Below, piece after piece: positions 10,730 through 21,438 of a stretch of 64,000 nucleotides of DNA. The DNA lies in the NCBI GenBank assembly GCA_946811695.1, contig OX328125.1:109401373-109465372 (forward strand), written 5' to 3'. The position numbers and the translations under genes were made by a program. The notes under the pieces are model-generated. The model was not told where the DNA came from. It saw only the letters and a program-made list of their open reading frames with translations, and ran no database searches. The stretch is from Gonocerus acuteangulatus. Its lineage: Eukaryota > Arthropoda > Insecta > Hemiptera > Coreidae. Position 1 is the stretch's first letter; the number at the start of each line of letters is the position of its first letter.

Positions 10730-11799
10730 TATTAGGCTTTAGTATTCTTTTATAGTTTTAGTATTATTTATGTTAATTCTATTTTCTTACCTTCAACCAC
10801 AGTCATTGTAAATTTAAGGTATGTTAATTTTAATCTTTTCATGTTACATAAATATATAAGATACATGTAATATTTCTAAGATGGAACATGTAGAGAATGA
10901 ATTGCCACATTGCAGAGTTACTGTAATGTAGAAAAAAAATAAAAAATGGTAATATCCCTTAAGTTAGATAAAACTAATGTAAGAAGTTCCTATTGTTATG
11001 TTTCTAAAAGCCACCGTGGATAAGAAAGCGCGCAATGATGCCACAGTTCCACGGAGTGTAGCCTAGAATGTAGAGTATTTCAGAAGAAGAAGCGAAGAAG
11101 AGATTCAGCAAGTTTTTCCCATTTCCTGTCTGTTTCCTTTAAGATTGGTTTTCGGTCCCCCATCCATCTCTTCCGCTTTTCTCCAGGGGTTTTATCTTAC
11201 CTTTCGAGTATTCTACACAAATATTTGTATGCTACTCTAAAGCAACCGTATTCATTGGATTATCGAATAACTAATCATTGGAATTCGAATTTAATTACTT
11301 TTATTTTTTTCTATTTACTAGAAGATTGAAAACCTTAAAGAAAACCAACACCAGTAATAATTATGAGTCCAAGAGCTGGTAATGCACGTGTCATGAATTG
11401 TTTTATGCACCTTGAAATTTTGCTATAATGTATCTCTTGGGTAGATAAGAAGGTATATGTGTCGGCTTGACTTACCGTGGAACACCAGGTACTGCGCATA
11501 GGGGAAAGGTGCAAAAATGTGTTTTATTCAGAAGACAACTATCTTTAATATAAAATGAAGGCAATTTTACAATGAAATATAAATAAGGCATACACTTTTA
11601 AGGGGGTTAAAATGTTAATAACAGCATACAAAAAAAAAAAAAAAAATAAATAAAAAAAAAAATAAATAAATAAATAAACACCCAAGTAATATCTAGTTTT
11701 TTTTAATGTTAAATGGTGTGCTTTATTCACGCTGCGATTTAAACAGCGTCTTCAATAAACATAATTGAAAATAATAACAAAAAAGGACAGACACATAAA
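10729..11799. other. Gene-free stretch, mostly unassigned
   Basis: Apart from a possible short protein relic at 11079-11216, this is AT-rich sequence with an A-rich tract at 11630-11680. No convincing open frame was seen. Confidence 0.4.
11079..11216 (-). pseudogene. Possible LINE/retroelement C-terminal relic
   Basis: The minus strand reads KTPGEKRKRWMGDRKP, then TDRKWEKLAESLLRFF and a stop. A basic 'R-x-R-x-RWxxD...DRxxW' tail resembles the ends of several retroelement polyproteins, but the match is short and recalled only by pattern. It could be chance. Confidence 0.25.
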
Positions 11800-11954
11800 T
11801 GTTGCCATTAATATGCTGCAATATGTTTAAGTTGGCTAAAACTCTTCAAGATCTAAATTGTTAGGGTTCCATACAACGGAAATGGTCTCAGCCCCCCCCC
11901 CCCCGACATTTTTCCAGCCCCCTCCGAAATTATTTTCTATATACGCCCATGGTT
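11800..11954 (-). mobile_element. Partial copy of the hAT-like MITE at 16193-16443
   Basis: Shares GTTGGCTAAAACT, GTCTCAGCCCC plus a C-run, AAATTATTTTCTATATACG and the terminal TATACGCCCATG with the complete element at 16193-16443. The opposite terminus was not found, so the copy is incomplete. No target duplication could be identified. Confidence 0.6.
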
Positions 11955-12227
11955 ACTGGTAACCTATATATAACGGGTTATATCGAGGTCATCTGTTTGT
12001 TGACACTGGTCGGAAGCCCCACTGTCAAGAAATATAGCGTAGTATGTAGTAGTGTGTTGGGACATTTTGCTTTCAGATGACGAACCAGCATCATGTACCA
12101 CCTGAGGAAACCGGCTGAATATTTTTTATAGCATACTAATATATATATACTACTAATATATACCTCTCTATATATATATACTACTAATATATATATACTA
12201 ATATTCTACATACTAATATATAGAATA

Positions 12228-12544
12228 TTTTTTATAGCATACTAGCTGAATACCTGCTTCGTGATAAGTATGTAGTTATTTTATTGCGTTAAATAATATA
12301 TCAACAAAATTAACGCTATTATATAATTTTGTGCAGTTTATTATACAGGGCGTCCCACATTGAGATGTCATAATTTTAAGGGTTCATTCTGCACCTCATT
12401 TGTAGTTCAGGGACGCAGAAATGAGCGTCCTATCTCAACATGTAGTAAAGTTATTCAAACTTTTGTCTATTTTCAAAACTATTGGGTTTTCTTATGAAAA
12501 ACTGTGTTTTCCGGATTTCTGGTCTATGTATCGTAAATGTCAAC

Positions 12545-12607
<63 letters not shown>

Positions 12608-12802
12608 CTACAAATGAGGTGCAGAATGAACCCTTAAAGTTATGACATCTCAATGTGGGACACCCTGTATAATAAACTGCACAAAATTATATAATAGCGT
12701 TAATTTTGTTGATATGTTATTTAACGCAATAAAATAACTACAATCTTATCACGAAGCACTTATGACGAAGCACGGGTATTCAGCTAGTATGCTATAAAAA
12801 AT
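12228..12802. mobile_element. Foldback element with about 185-bp arms
   Basis: The left arm (12228-12408) and right arm (12606-12802) are near-perfect inverted copies. Both contain TTATAGCATACTAGCTGAA, TTATTTTATTGCGTTAAATA, GCAGTTTATTATACAGGG and TCCCACATTGAGATGTCATA, on opposite strands. The loop holds about 140 bp of unique sequence and a (TA)n tract at 12548-12605. The right arm ends GACGAAGCACGGGTATTCAG then CTAGT, a Helitron-type 3' end and the single-copy relative of the 42-bp satellite unit at 17808-19105. The left arm has lost part of it. An open frame at 12421-12645 is mostly TA repeat and not a gene. Confidence 0.82.
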
Positions 12803-13990
12803 TGGATTCACCCAATTGTACATTTTCCTATTGGACGAAGACTGTTCCAGATTTACTAGCTTGTTGTAGCATATCCGTGAAAGAATTAATCATAACAAGT
12901 ATTTTACTTAGCCTAATTATTTTTATATGATTTCAGGGCTTATTCTATGACATGATGGATGGCTATAATGACACCCTGGAATCCAAAAAAAGCCTCTTGG
13001 TGATATTTTCAAGAAAATTTCATTTTTAAGGGGGCGAATGTGCCTACACTAAAAAGTATTTAACCTTGCGACAGTCCTCACTAATAAGTGAATTTATTTT
13101 TCTGCTATGAAAATCGTATAAAAACTTTTCAAACTTTTTAGTTGGAATTTAATAAGATCTAAAAATGAAGCTTACACCAAAATAACTTGAAAATCTCGAC
13201 TTTCTTTATGTTAAGACGCCCTTTTTCCTTTCCTAGGGTCGTGGGATATGATTCCCGCTAGAAATGGGGATTTCCTTAAGAAAAAAAATTCGTCGCTCAA
13301 GAGCTTTTAAAACACATCTGTCAGAAGGTTGATAGTGTACTCTAGATTCCTGAATAATTTGCTTAAAATTACCTAAATTAATAGTTATATTAATAACTAC
13401 AACAATTATTAACTTCGTATATTTTCATGAAACCAATCGTGGTAAGTAGAAAGTGGCCATTCAAAAACTTTTGACGTTTTTACGTAGCAACAAGACGTAA
13501 ATTATAAACCTTTCTGAGGAATGTTAATTGAATTAATAACGATAATTGGGATGTGACAATTCTTGCAGATCTGTTTCAAGGCGGATAACTGGAAAACTCC
13601 GCCTTTCTAAGATGGAAGGATGGGAACCACCTTCAATATTTCCGACAATATTGGAACTTATTGGAGAGAAATATTTAACGAGGTTCTGATAGGTTCTTTG
13701 CTGATGGTTTATCCAGTCCTTGTACGAAGGTATGACGTGTCTTAAATCCACATTCGGGCCAACAACACGTTACGTATCATCAACATTAGAAAAAACGTTT
13801 ATTTTACGAAATTTACGCATATAGTTTGTGACATCCTGGAACAGAATACTGGACATGAAAAATACTGGACATGCCTAGCCAGAGAAACCAAAGAATATGC
13901 TTCAATGCCCTAAGAATACTAAATATAATTGTATTTTACAGCTTCAGGAGACAATTAAATCCTTTCAATTAGAGGAACTAATAGCAGTTT
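12803..13990. other. Gene-free stretch, nothing recognised
   Basis: About 1.2 kb with no repeat family recognised. A 72-codon minus-strand open frame (13533-13751) has no pattern I can name and no supporting context. Confidence 0.5.
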
Positions 13991-14124
13991 TAGCGCGGTT
14001 ACTCCCTATCTCCATAGGGAGAACCCGTTTATGAGGTTGACCTCACGACGCGATCCAGAAGTGCCGACTAGAAACTTTTACGTTTCAGACCCTATAGATC
14101 ACGAAAATATAGGTGGCCCAAATT

Positions 14125-14203
<79 letters not shown>

Positions 14204-15428
14204 GCTTGTCTGTTCGCGCTCTAGCAAGCTCAAAAATGGTCCGATTTTAACGAAATTTAGTACAAAAATCTGTCGTCTAATTTGAAAGGTCAAGTTCGTT
14301 AACCAGCAGAATCCGCCCACTAGAAGATAGTGTTTGGGGCAAAATTCGCGCAACAAAAATCGTAACGCTTACGTTTTTGAGTTTATATGCTTGCAGGTAC
14401 TTGTTTTATATGTTTCTTGACATAAGAAAACGAATGAAACCATTTTTAAGGCGATATCTGTAACCGTTCCTGAGAAAAGTGGAATCAATGTTTTTGTAAG
14501 TCATTATTTTTTTTATGAGTACTTAGAATCACGGGATTAAATTGAAATATTTTCTAAAACTTGGAAATTAATCCCAACTAAGATGTTTAAATTTTGGTTA
14601 TATTTGGATATAAGGAAGCATGCGAAAAAAATTATTTTATTAATAGACATGAAAAGTTTTCGGATCTTCATACATTTTTCGTAAATATCTCAATAACGGT
14701 TGGGAAATCGTGCTAAGTGGAAGGTAACCATTCGAATGCTTACTAAATTCTCTACAAAAAAGGTTCTGAAGCAATATTCGATGGGGCAACGTCAATCAGA
14801 GATATAAGCGCTTAAAACTTAAAAAGTGTTTGTTTTGTGGTTTTGAAAGGGTTTTTCTCTTTGTTTATCTCACTTTTTAATTGGTTGTTTCTTGTTTTGA
14901 ATTGAATTTATCAGTAAAATTAGTATAGTAGTAAAATAAGCTAAGGAACGGTGAAAGGTATTGGTAATAAGTTTGGAGTGGTTGTGGTAATCAAGATGGC
15001 TGTGGCTAATCATGATGAGGTAGTTTGTTTTGAATTCTCCTGTCTTATAACCTTCCTCATAGCCTCCAACTGAAGTTATCGTTATTTCTTATTTTATAGA
15101 ATGATTTAACCCACGACAGAATGGAATTTTATTCGCCATGAAGCACATATTTACAGTTGGTTATAACAGTAAAACGAATTTGCTAATAAAACAAGATACT
15201 TAAAATGACAACGAATTTTTGGTTGTTTATAATAGAGCCTTTTCAGCAGTAGTCAAAGAGTAAGTACGTTTTCAGTACATAATTGTATAGACTTATACAG
15301 ATTAAGAATTATCCGCCTCTGTGTAAGTTGGCTACTGTCAGTTTCCTGTGATTTGTGATGCTAATCTATTCCATCTCTTCGATATGTAACCGCACTAAGA
15401 TGACGCAGTTCCTGCGAGTCGGACTTTT
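13991..15428 (+). mobile_element. Helentron/HINE-like element, family 1, most complete copy
   Basis: Begins TAGCGCGGTTACTCCCTAT with a hairpin (CTCCCTAT/ATAGGGAG). Next come GAGGTTGACCTCA, a (TA)n tract (about 14128-14203), TGTCTGTTCGC, AAAATGGTCCGATTTTAACG, TTCGTTAACCAGCAGAATCC and CGAAAATTCGCGCA-like blocks. One copy of the 'cggttggg...gtcaatcagaga' module follows. It ends ACCGCACTAAGATGACGCAG-TTC-CTGCGAGTCGGACTTTTT. The CGCAG/CTGCG hairpin sits about 14 bp from the 3' end. This copy defines the full length (about 1.44 kb) for the fragments elsewhere. It is non-coding and needs an unlinked Rep/helicase element. Confidence 0.78.
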
Positions 15429-15586
15429 TGGAAAATACATCCGAGAGGAGAAAAAATATAAATATCAGTCTTACCACGATAAAAGAAAAACTCTACAATA
15501 CGGATTTACATAGGATGACAAACTCCATGTTTTGCCCAAATATCAAAACGATTTATAACCCAGAGCATGGACCACAACAACATCTA

Positions 15587-16002
15587 CGGGTGGGTTTACA
15601 CTTGCTAGTTATTGCAGGAAATTTATATCAGACAGAAATTGCGACTAGTGTAAACCATGAGCAATTTATGTCTGAGATATATATTTCTATCACGAACTAT
15701 AAGTGTCGACACTTCTATACCACCAGGTGTAAACACAGATTTTTACGAGAAGAATTTAAGTTCAGAGATAAATATCTTGGCTACTAGCTGTATTTTCGAT
15801 ACTTCTATACCAACAGATGTAAACACTGATTATTTGTGCTTTTGGTGGATTTATCGCAAATTAGAACAAATCCAGAACTGTCCTATACATATCCATGACA
15901 TAAATGTCTAGCTATTTCTGTCAGTATGTAAACCTTCAAGAGAATATCTATCCGACACCTGACATATATTTCCTGTGAGAAGTGTCAGATGTAAACGCAC
16001 CC
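15587..16002. mobile_element. TA-flanked MITE with imperfect terminal inverted repeats
   Basis: The left end CGGGTGGGTTTACA and the right end (inverted) GGGTGCGTTTACAT are imperfect inverted repeats. The similarity continues inward (GCAGGAAATTTATAT versus CACAGGAAATATATG). The element is bounded by TA on both sides (15585-15586 and 16003-16004). The interior has several GTGTAAAC/TGTAAAC motifs. No transposase is encoded. TA duplication and short TIRs suggest a Tc1/mariner-like mover, but the superfamily is uncertain. Confidence 0.6.
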
Positions 16003-16192
16003 TACAGATGAAACTCTCTTATTCAGAGCAGAATCTTCTAACTCAAATTCCAACAGCCAGCATAATATTTATCAGACTTTCATACCATAGAACTTCTCAA
16101 CAATAACACCACAAGGTCCATGCAATATTTGTAACCTTCAGACCAATGAAACCCTTCAACATTTCTATTGTTGTTGCCCAATCTATTCACCC

Positions 16193-16443
16193 AATGGGCG
16201 TATATAGCAAATAATTTCGGGGGGGGGGGGCTCAGACCTTTTCCAACAATAATAACCTTTTCTAACAATAACAATCTAGAACTAGAATTGTTTTAGCTAA
16301 CTAAAACGCTATTGTACCCAAAATAATATATTTTTTATTAACTAAGTGATCTTATTTAATTTATTTTTAAGGGCTTATGACACATTTTTACCGATCAAAT
16401 CAGTATTTCTGGCTGCAGCCCCCCCCTCTTATATACGCCCATG
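16193..16443. mobile_element. hAT-like MITE with 8-bp target duplication
   Basis: A 251-bp element with terminal inverted repeats ATGGGCGTATATA (left) and CATGGGCGTATATAA (right, inverted). It is flanked by an exact 8-bp duplication ATTCACCC at 16185-16192 and 16444-16451. Subterminal G-run and C-run tracts are also inverted. An 8-bp duplication is characteristic of the hAT superfamily. It interrupts the LINE remnant, so it is the younger insertion. A second, partial copy is at 11800-11954. Confidence 0.85.
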
Positions 16444-16689
16444 ATTCACCCTACAGGACATATTATCTTCCCAACTTTATCAATAAATCAACAGAATAGT
16501 TTTATCATATTCTCAATACCACCGATATGTCCACCATCAGGGCTCTACTCCACTACACTATCAGGAGTAGAGAACCTTAGAAAATTTATGCAAGAAGAGT
16601 AATTCCCATTAGTGTTTAAACAAATTAAAATTTATATATATTTATATATATCATGCATTTATTTTTATAGATATATTTTTTTAAATCTA

Positions 16690-16930
16690 CTATATATTTG
16701 TCAAATACCACTCACTCACTCACTCATCTATCAACGCCCAGCCCAAACCGCTCGACAGAAAATTTTGAAATTTTGCATGGACACTCCCTATATAAAGTAG
16801 GCGCTCGCTAAGAAAGGATTTTTAGATATTCGTATTTTTAAGCATTTTTGGGGGGTTTAAAGTTTGAGTTGGCTAGAGAAGGCAAGCCTAGGCAGCCTGC
16901 GTTGCTAGGACGATAAAGAACAGCTGTTAC
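16690..16930 (+). repeat. Probable dispersed repeat (CACTCACTCACTCATC block)
   Basis: The ACTC-repeat leader, ACGCCCAGCCCAAACCGCTC, GACAGAAAATTTTGAAATTT and GCATGGACACTCC look like a dispersed insect repeat. Only one copy lies in this window, so this rests on general recognition. Confidence 0.35.
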
Positions 16931-17740
16931 CTTACATTATCTATCTCATATTTTTATTTCTAATTGAGGTTAATTTCAACTATGATGGCAGACCTTGAAT
17001 TACTAGAAATTAACTGTCCCTCATAGAGTTTTAATTGCGTTTCTTTTCTGCCTGTCCCCGTCAGATAGGCTTGCCATATTTTTGGAGAGTTAAACCGAGA
17101 CACATTAATATGGGATGGGCATACCAGGGGGGGGGGATAAAAAGAGTACAAATTATAAGCAAAATGGTTGGTGAGTTTTAAGCCTAGCAACTAACGGGAA
17201 GGGGGAATCCTAAACTGTTAGTCTACCCAAACCTTAAAAATAAGAAGGGAACTTTTTTTGCTACTTGATTTTCTTAAAACAATCTCTCAGCCAAATAGTA
17301 GTGTCTGGCAGCTGGCAGCGCTGTGCAGGTAGTTCCAGCGTTTTACAGTTAGATTACTTCTCATTTCTTTGACACTGTGAGCAGTAGTAAAAATGTTAAT
17401 TGTAGAAAAGTAACCGATTTAAAAAATATTCTTATAAACATGAATTCATTACTTTTTACATCTTACAGCCTTTTCCGGGGGATTGATAAAACTGGGCGGG
17501 ACACCGAAACAATTGCAAAATACCGGGACAGTCCCGGTCAAACCGTGATGTATGGCATATCCTTAGGTTTTCCAGGCGAGGTAATAATGTCCGGAACCCT
17601 TGCACAGCCTCCCTCCTCGCCTATAACCTTGGTAATACTCGTAAATATATTGGGTGTTACCATATGTCTTCTTGGAAACATAAACTTTTAAATTTTAACG
17701 CCCATTGAATAAAATATAGTATGACGGGAACCGTGCTGTA
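16931..17740. other. Gene-free stretch, nothing recognised
   Basis: Contains a G-run (about 17129) and a GC-richer patch around 17470-17620 with CCGGGACAGTCCCGG, a short perfect palindrome at about 17523. No supported gene. Confidence 0.4.
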
Positions 17741-17807
17741 ATAAACTGCACAGAATTGTATAGTAACGTAATTTTAATGAAACATTATTTAACGCAATAA
17801 AATAAAT
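17741..17807 (+). mobile_element. Helitron-type subterminal sequence leading into the 42-bp array
   Basis: TAATAAACTGCACAGAATTG, TAGTAACGTAATTTTAATGA and TTATTTAACGCAATAAAATA match the right arm of the foldback at 12660-12760 and lie in the same order before GACGAAGCACGGG. The array therefore starts where the element's own 3' end should be. Confidence 0.75.
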
Positions 17808-19107
17808 ACTTATCTGCCGTGACGAAGCACGGGTATTCAGCTAGTAGCTACTTATCTGCCGTGACGAAGCACGGGTATTCAGCTAGTAGCTACTTATCTG
17901 CCGTGACGAAGCACGGGTATTCAGCTAGTAGCTACTTATCTGCCGTGACGAAGCACGGGTATTCAGCTAGTAACTACTTATCTGCCGTGACGAAGCACGG
18001 GTATTCAGCTAGTAGCTACTTATCTGCCGTGACGAAGCACGGGTATTCAGCTAGTAACTACTTATCTGCCGTGACGAAGCACGGGTATTCAGCTAGTAGC
18101 TACTTATCTGCCGTGACGAAGCACGGGTATTCAGCTAGTAACTACTTATCTGCCGTGACGAAGCACGGGTATTCAGCTAGTAGCTACTTATCTGCCGTGA
18201 CGAAGCACGGGTATTCAGCTAGTAACTACTTATCTGCCGTGACGAAGCACGGGTATTCAGCTAGTAGCTACTTATCTGCCGTGACGAAGCACGGGTATTC
18301 AGCTAGTAACTACTTATCTGCCGTGACGAAGCACGGGTATTCAGCTAGTAGCTACTTATCTGCCGTGGCGAAGCACGGGTATTCAGCTAGTAGCTACTTA
18401 TCTGCCGTGACGAAGCACGGGTATTCAGCTAGTAGCTACTTATCTGCCGTGACGAAGCACGGGTATTCAGCTAGTAACTACTTATCTGCCGTGACGAAGC
18501 ACGGGTATTCAGATAGTAGCTACTTATCTGCCGTGACGAAGCACGGGTATTCAGCTAGTAACTACTTATCTGCCGTGACGAAGCACGGGTATTCAGATAG
18601 TAGCTACTTATCTGCCGTGACGAAGCACGGGTATTCAGCTAGTAACTACTTATCTGCCGTGACGAAGCACGGGTATTCAGCTAGTAGCTACTTATCTGCC
18701 GTGACGAAGCACGGGTATTCAGCTAGTAGCTACTTATCTGCCGTGACGAAGCACGGGTATTCAGCTAGTAGCTACTTATCTGCCGTGACGAAGCACGGGT
18801 ATTCAGCTAGTAACTACTTATCTGCCGTGACGAAGCACGGGTATTCAGCTAGTAACTACTTATCTGCCGTGACGAAGCACGGGTATTCGGCTAGTAACTA
18901 CTTATCTGCCGTGACGAAGCACGGGTATTCAGCTAGTAACTACTTATCTGCCGTGACGAAGCACGGGTATTCGGCTAGTAACTACTTATCTGCCGTGACG
19001 AAGCACGGGTATTCAGCTAGTAACTACTTATCTGCCGTGACGAAGCACGGGTATTCAGCTAGTAACTACTTATCTGCCGTGACGAAGCACGGGTATTCAG
19101 CTAGTTA
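17808..19107 (+). repeat. 42-bp satellite of a Helitron-type 3' terminus, 31 copies
   Basis: GACGAAGC recurs every 42 bp from 17821 to 19081 with no indels. Each unit holds a hairpin CCGTG-ACGAAG-CACGG, then GTATTCAG and CTAGT: a short stem a few bases before CTAG followed by T, the canonical Helitron 3' end. The rest of the unit, AGCTACTTATCTG, is subterminal sequence. Units alternate TAGC/TAAC after CTAG in copies 3-12 and 16-20 (an 84-bp higher-order dimer). The last copies are homogeneous TAAC. The 429-codon open frame across it is a by-product of the 42-bp period. Confidence 0.9.
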
Positions 19108-19334
19108 ATTTATATGTTTGTAAAGTTGTTTTCACAATGTTAAATTATGAATCTAGGAAATGTTAAAGAATTATAAAATGCTATGTATATATATTGTATA
19201 TTTATGAATAGTACACACTCTATGTGTCACAGGTGTTGGGAGCTGGTTGGTGAAGGTTCATCATCATGTGGGTGAATAATTAGGCCCACCTTCACTAGTT
19301 AGAATCAGTGTGTCACTCTATGTGTATTGGATAC

Positions 19335-19336
<2 letters not shown>

Positions 19337-19368
<32 letters not shown>

Positions 19369-19711
19369 AGTCCCATAACAGGCCACGAGGGCCTAAGGGG
19401 CAGCTACTATAGAGGTATCTGATTCATGACCATAAGGCACACTAGGGAGATAGTATGGTCAGTACTATGCTCCGGCCGCCTGATTTTCCCCTTGGCTGCT
19501 TCGACTGCTAGAGTCATTAGCACTCAAGGTACCCATTATTAAATTAATTAAAGGCTGGGTTGACCTAGGGACGGCCAGGGAGGCCGAATTCAACCCATGA
19601 ACAAAGACACTAGAAGAAAAAATCTTTAGTACTATGCTCGGGATTTGAACTCAGGCCTCCAGCTTATTAGTCCAGTGCTCTACCACTGAGGTAACCTCGC
19701 CCCCACAATTT
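19337..19711 (-). mobile_element. tRNA-derived SINE (family B), T-tailed
   Basis: The minus strand starts GGGGGCGAGGTTACCTCAGT with an A-box-like region, AGTGGTAGAGCACTGGACTA and a B-box-like GAGTTCAAATCCCG. A long body follows (CAGCCTTTAATTAATTTAAT, TAATGACTCTAGCAG, CCAAGGGGAAAATCAGGCGG). It ends ATGGGACTGA and a T run, seen on the plus strand as a run of more than 25 A. ACAATTT lies on both sides (19330-19336 and 19705-19711), probably the target duplication. The T-tail on the promoter-sense strand is unusual for a SINE. Confidence 0.75.
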
Positions 19712-19826
19712 CAAAAACAAATAAAGTATTTGATTTGATTCGACATGGGACGGTTAACTCATTTTTCTATACATTTGGACTAAGCCAACATGAAAGGTGT
19801 TACTATGACTTGAATACAACGCAGAC

Positions 19827-20084
19827 ATATCGTCGATACAAATGCAAAGTAACGAATGTGAAAAAACGCATCTTTCATTGTCAATCTTTACTAATTTCTG
19901 CTGGACTTATGTACGGCAAATTCTTGAATCTTAGATCACTCTATTAAAGGGAAAGTATTCCACTATCAAAAGGTCAAATCTGCCGAATATTTGACTGTCC
20001 AAAAAAAAGTTATGAATAAATGCTTTTCCACTCTGAAAAGTGGTGATTTTCACATTCGATACTTTGCATTCGTAGTGACGATAT
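19827..20084. mobile_element. 258-bp MITE with long terminal inverted repeats
   Basis: Begins ATATCGTCGATACAAATGCA and ends with its inverse (TTTGCATTCGTAGTGACGATAT). The interior includes GAAAAGTGGTGATTTTCACA, CAAATATTCGGCAGATTTGA (inverted) and a TAGTGGAATACTT block. It matches both nested units at 39035-39292 and 39289-39546. No coding capacity. Confidence 0.82.
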
Positions 20085-20477
20085 CAACATTTTCATAATT
20101 ATATCTATATTTTCTTTGAGAGAACAGTTCTTACTGTGCAGTGATTACACAGTCCCCTAGTGGAAAGGTGTAAATAGCTCGTAGGTTACATACAGTAGCA
20201 TTACCCTAGTATCTAAATACAGTTCTATCAACCTAACTAACTGACAGCTTAGATCCTCTACCTTATCAGCAAGTCAAGTCACGCCCTCTACATTTATCTC
20301 GGAAGGAACTAATTTGCCATCCAGGCTCCGCTGGATATTAGTACAGCTGTGTCTGGGTCCTAGTTGCGGATCACAGCCTTTAGGGGATGGTTCCTTCCCC
20401 TATGGCACTGTAACAATGTTTAGTTAGTTAAAAGAGTCATTTTACTGTTAAATGCAATTAAAATAAGCAAAAACCGT
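20085..20477. other. Gene-free stretch, nothing recognised
   Basis: Moderate GC, with CAGGCTCCGCTGGATATTAG and AGGGGATGGTTCCTTCCCCT (a short inverted repeat). No other copy was found in the window. Confidence 0.4.
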
Positions 20478-20735
20478 TTGGTATGCAGATACAAAACCCT
20501 ATTTAAGAGAGAAAAACTAACTATTTCGAAGTATCAAGTCCTTATTTCTTCGATTGATTTCAAATCGAAAATTACATCAGAACCTTTTTGTAGGAAATTT
20601 AGTAAGCATTCGAATGATCACTTTCCACGATTTTCCAGCCGTCTTCAAGATTTTAGAAATTATACTAAAATCCCAAAATTTGTCTTGCCTGTTAAGGAAA
20701 TATTTTATTTCTAGTCCTTCCTTTACTCCAAACGG
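20478..20735 (-). mobile_element. Fragment of a family-1 Helentron-like element
   Basis: The minus-strand interior resembles 43440-43740: GCACTTATTTCGCCGATT-like, GTAAGCATTCGAATGATCAC, TTTCCACGATTTTCC and CTTCCTTTACTCCAAAC. Neither terminus is present. Confidence 0.55.
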
Positions 20736-20842
20736 AACCAAAATTCAACTATCATAGATAAGATGAATATCAAACGACTGGGTCAAGTTTAAACTGAATC
20801 AATCGTTTTCAAATACCCAAAGTGAAATTTCATTCAAAATTA

Positions 20843-21438
20843 CTCGGCCATCCTAATTCTCTAATAAACTCCCTATCTTCACAGCTAATCCTAAATAACC
20901 CCGTTCCCCGACTGAAGCATAACTAGAGACCAGCTCCAGGGGTAGTTCATACAGATTGTAATCACACTGCCTTCTAGCTATTGCAACTGTACTTGGCCAT
21001 GCTAATTCTCTAATAAACTCCCTATCTTCACAGCTAATCCTAAATAACCCCGTTCCCCGACTGAAGCATAACTAGAGACCAGCTCCAGGGGTAGTTCATA
21101 CAGATTGTAATCACACTCCCTTCTAGCTATTGCAACTGTACTCGGCCATGCTAATTCTCTAATAAACTCCCTATCTTCACAGCTAATCCTAAATAACCCC
21201 GTTCCCCGACTGAAGCATAACTAGAGACCAGCTCCAGGGGTAGTTCATACAGATTGTAATCACACTCCCTTCTAGCTATTGCAACTGTACTCGGCCATGC
21301 TAATTCTCTAATAAACTCCCTATCTTCACAGCTAATCCTAAATAACCCCGTTCCCCAACCGAAGCATAACTAGAGACCAGCTCCAGGGGTAGTTCGTGCA
21401 GATTGTAATCCCACTCCCTTCTGGATACTCCAACTGTA
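20843..21438. repeat. 149-bp tandem repeat, 4 copies
   Basis: GGCCATGCTAATTCTCTAAT starts units at 20846, 20995, 21144 and 21293. Units are nearly identical except in the last (CCCCAACCG for CCCCGACTG, and changes at its right edge). They contain CTAGAGACCAGCTCCAGGGG. No source element was recognised. Confidence 0.93.

Larger units (their letters stand above)
15429..16603 (+). pseudogene. LINE ORF2 C-terminal remnant split by two MITEs
   Basis: With two MITEs removed (15587-16002 and 16193-16443), a degenerate LINE C-terminus can be read: CNICNLQTNETLQHFYCCCP (a C-x2-C...H...C motif), and after the second MITE SGVENLRKFMQEE and a stop. Frame disruptions are present (TAG before the Cys motif). 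The motif layout resembles the Cys/His ends of R1-like or related LINEs, also seen at 43990-44510 and 42475-42869. Upstream sequence between 15433 and 15586 (an open frame with IRERRKNINIS) may belong to it but was not recognised. Confidence 0.5.

Noticed and set aside
13533..13751. A 72-codon minus-strand open frame as a small gene
   Set aside because: No recognisable motif, codon pattern, promoter or neighbour supports it.
17819..19108. A 429-codon open frame of 14-residue repeats
   Set aside because: It follows from the 42-bp period of a Helitron-type terminus array. The start would be GTG and there is no other coding evidence.
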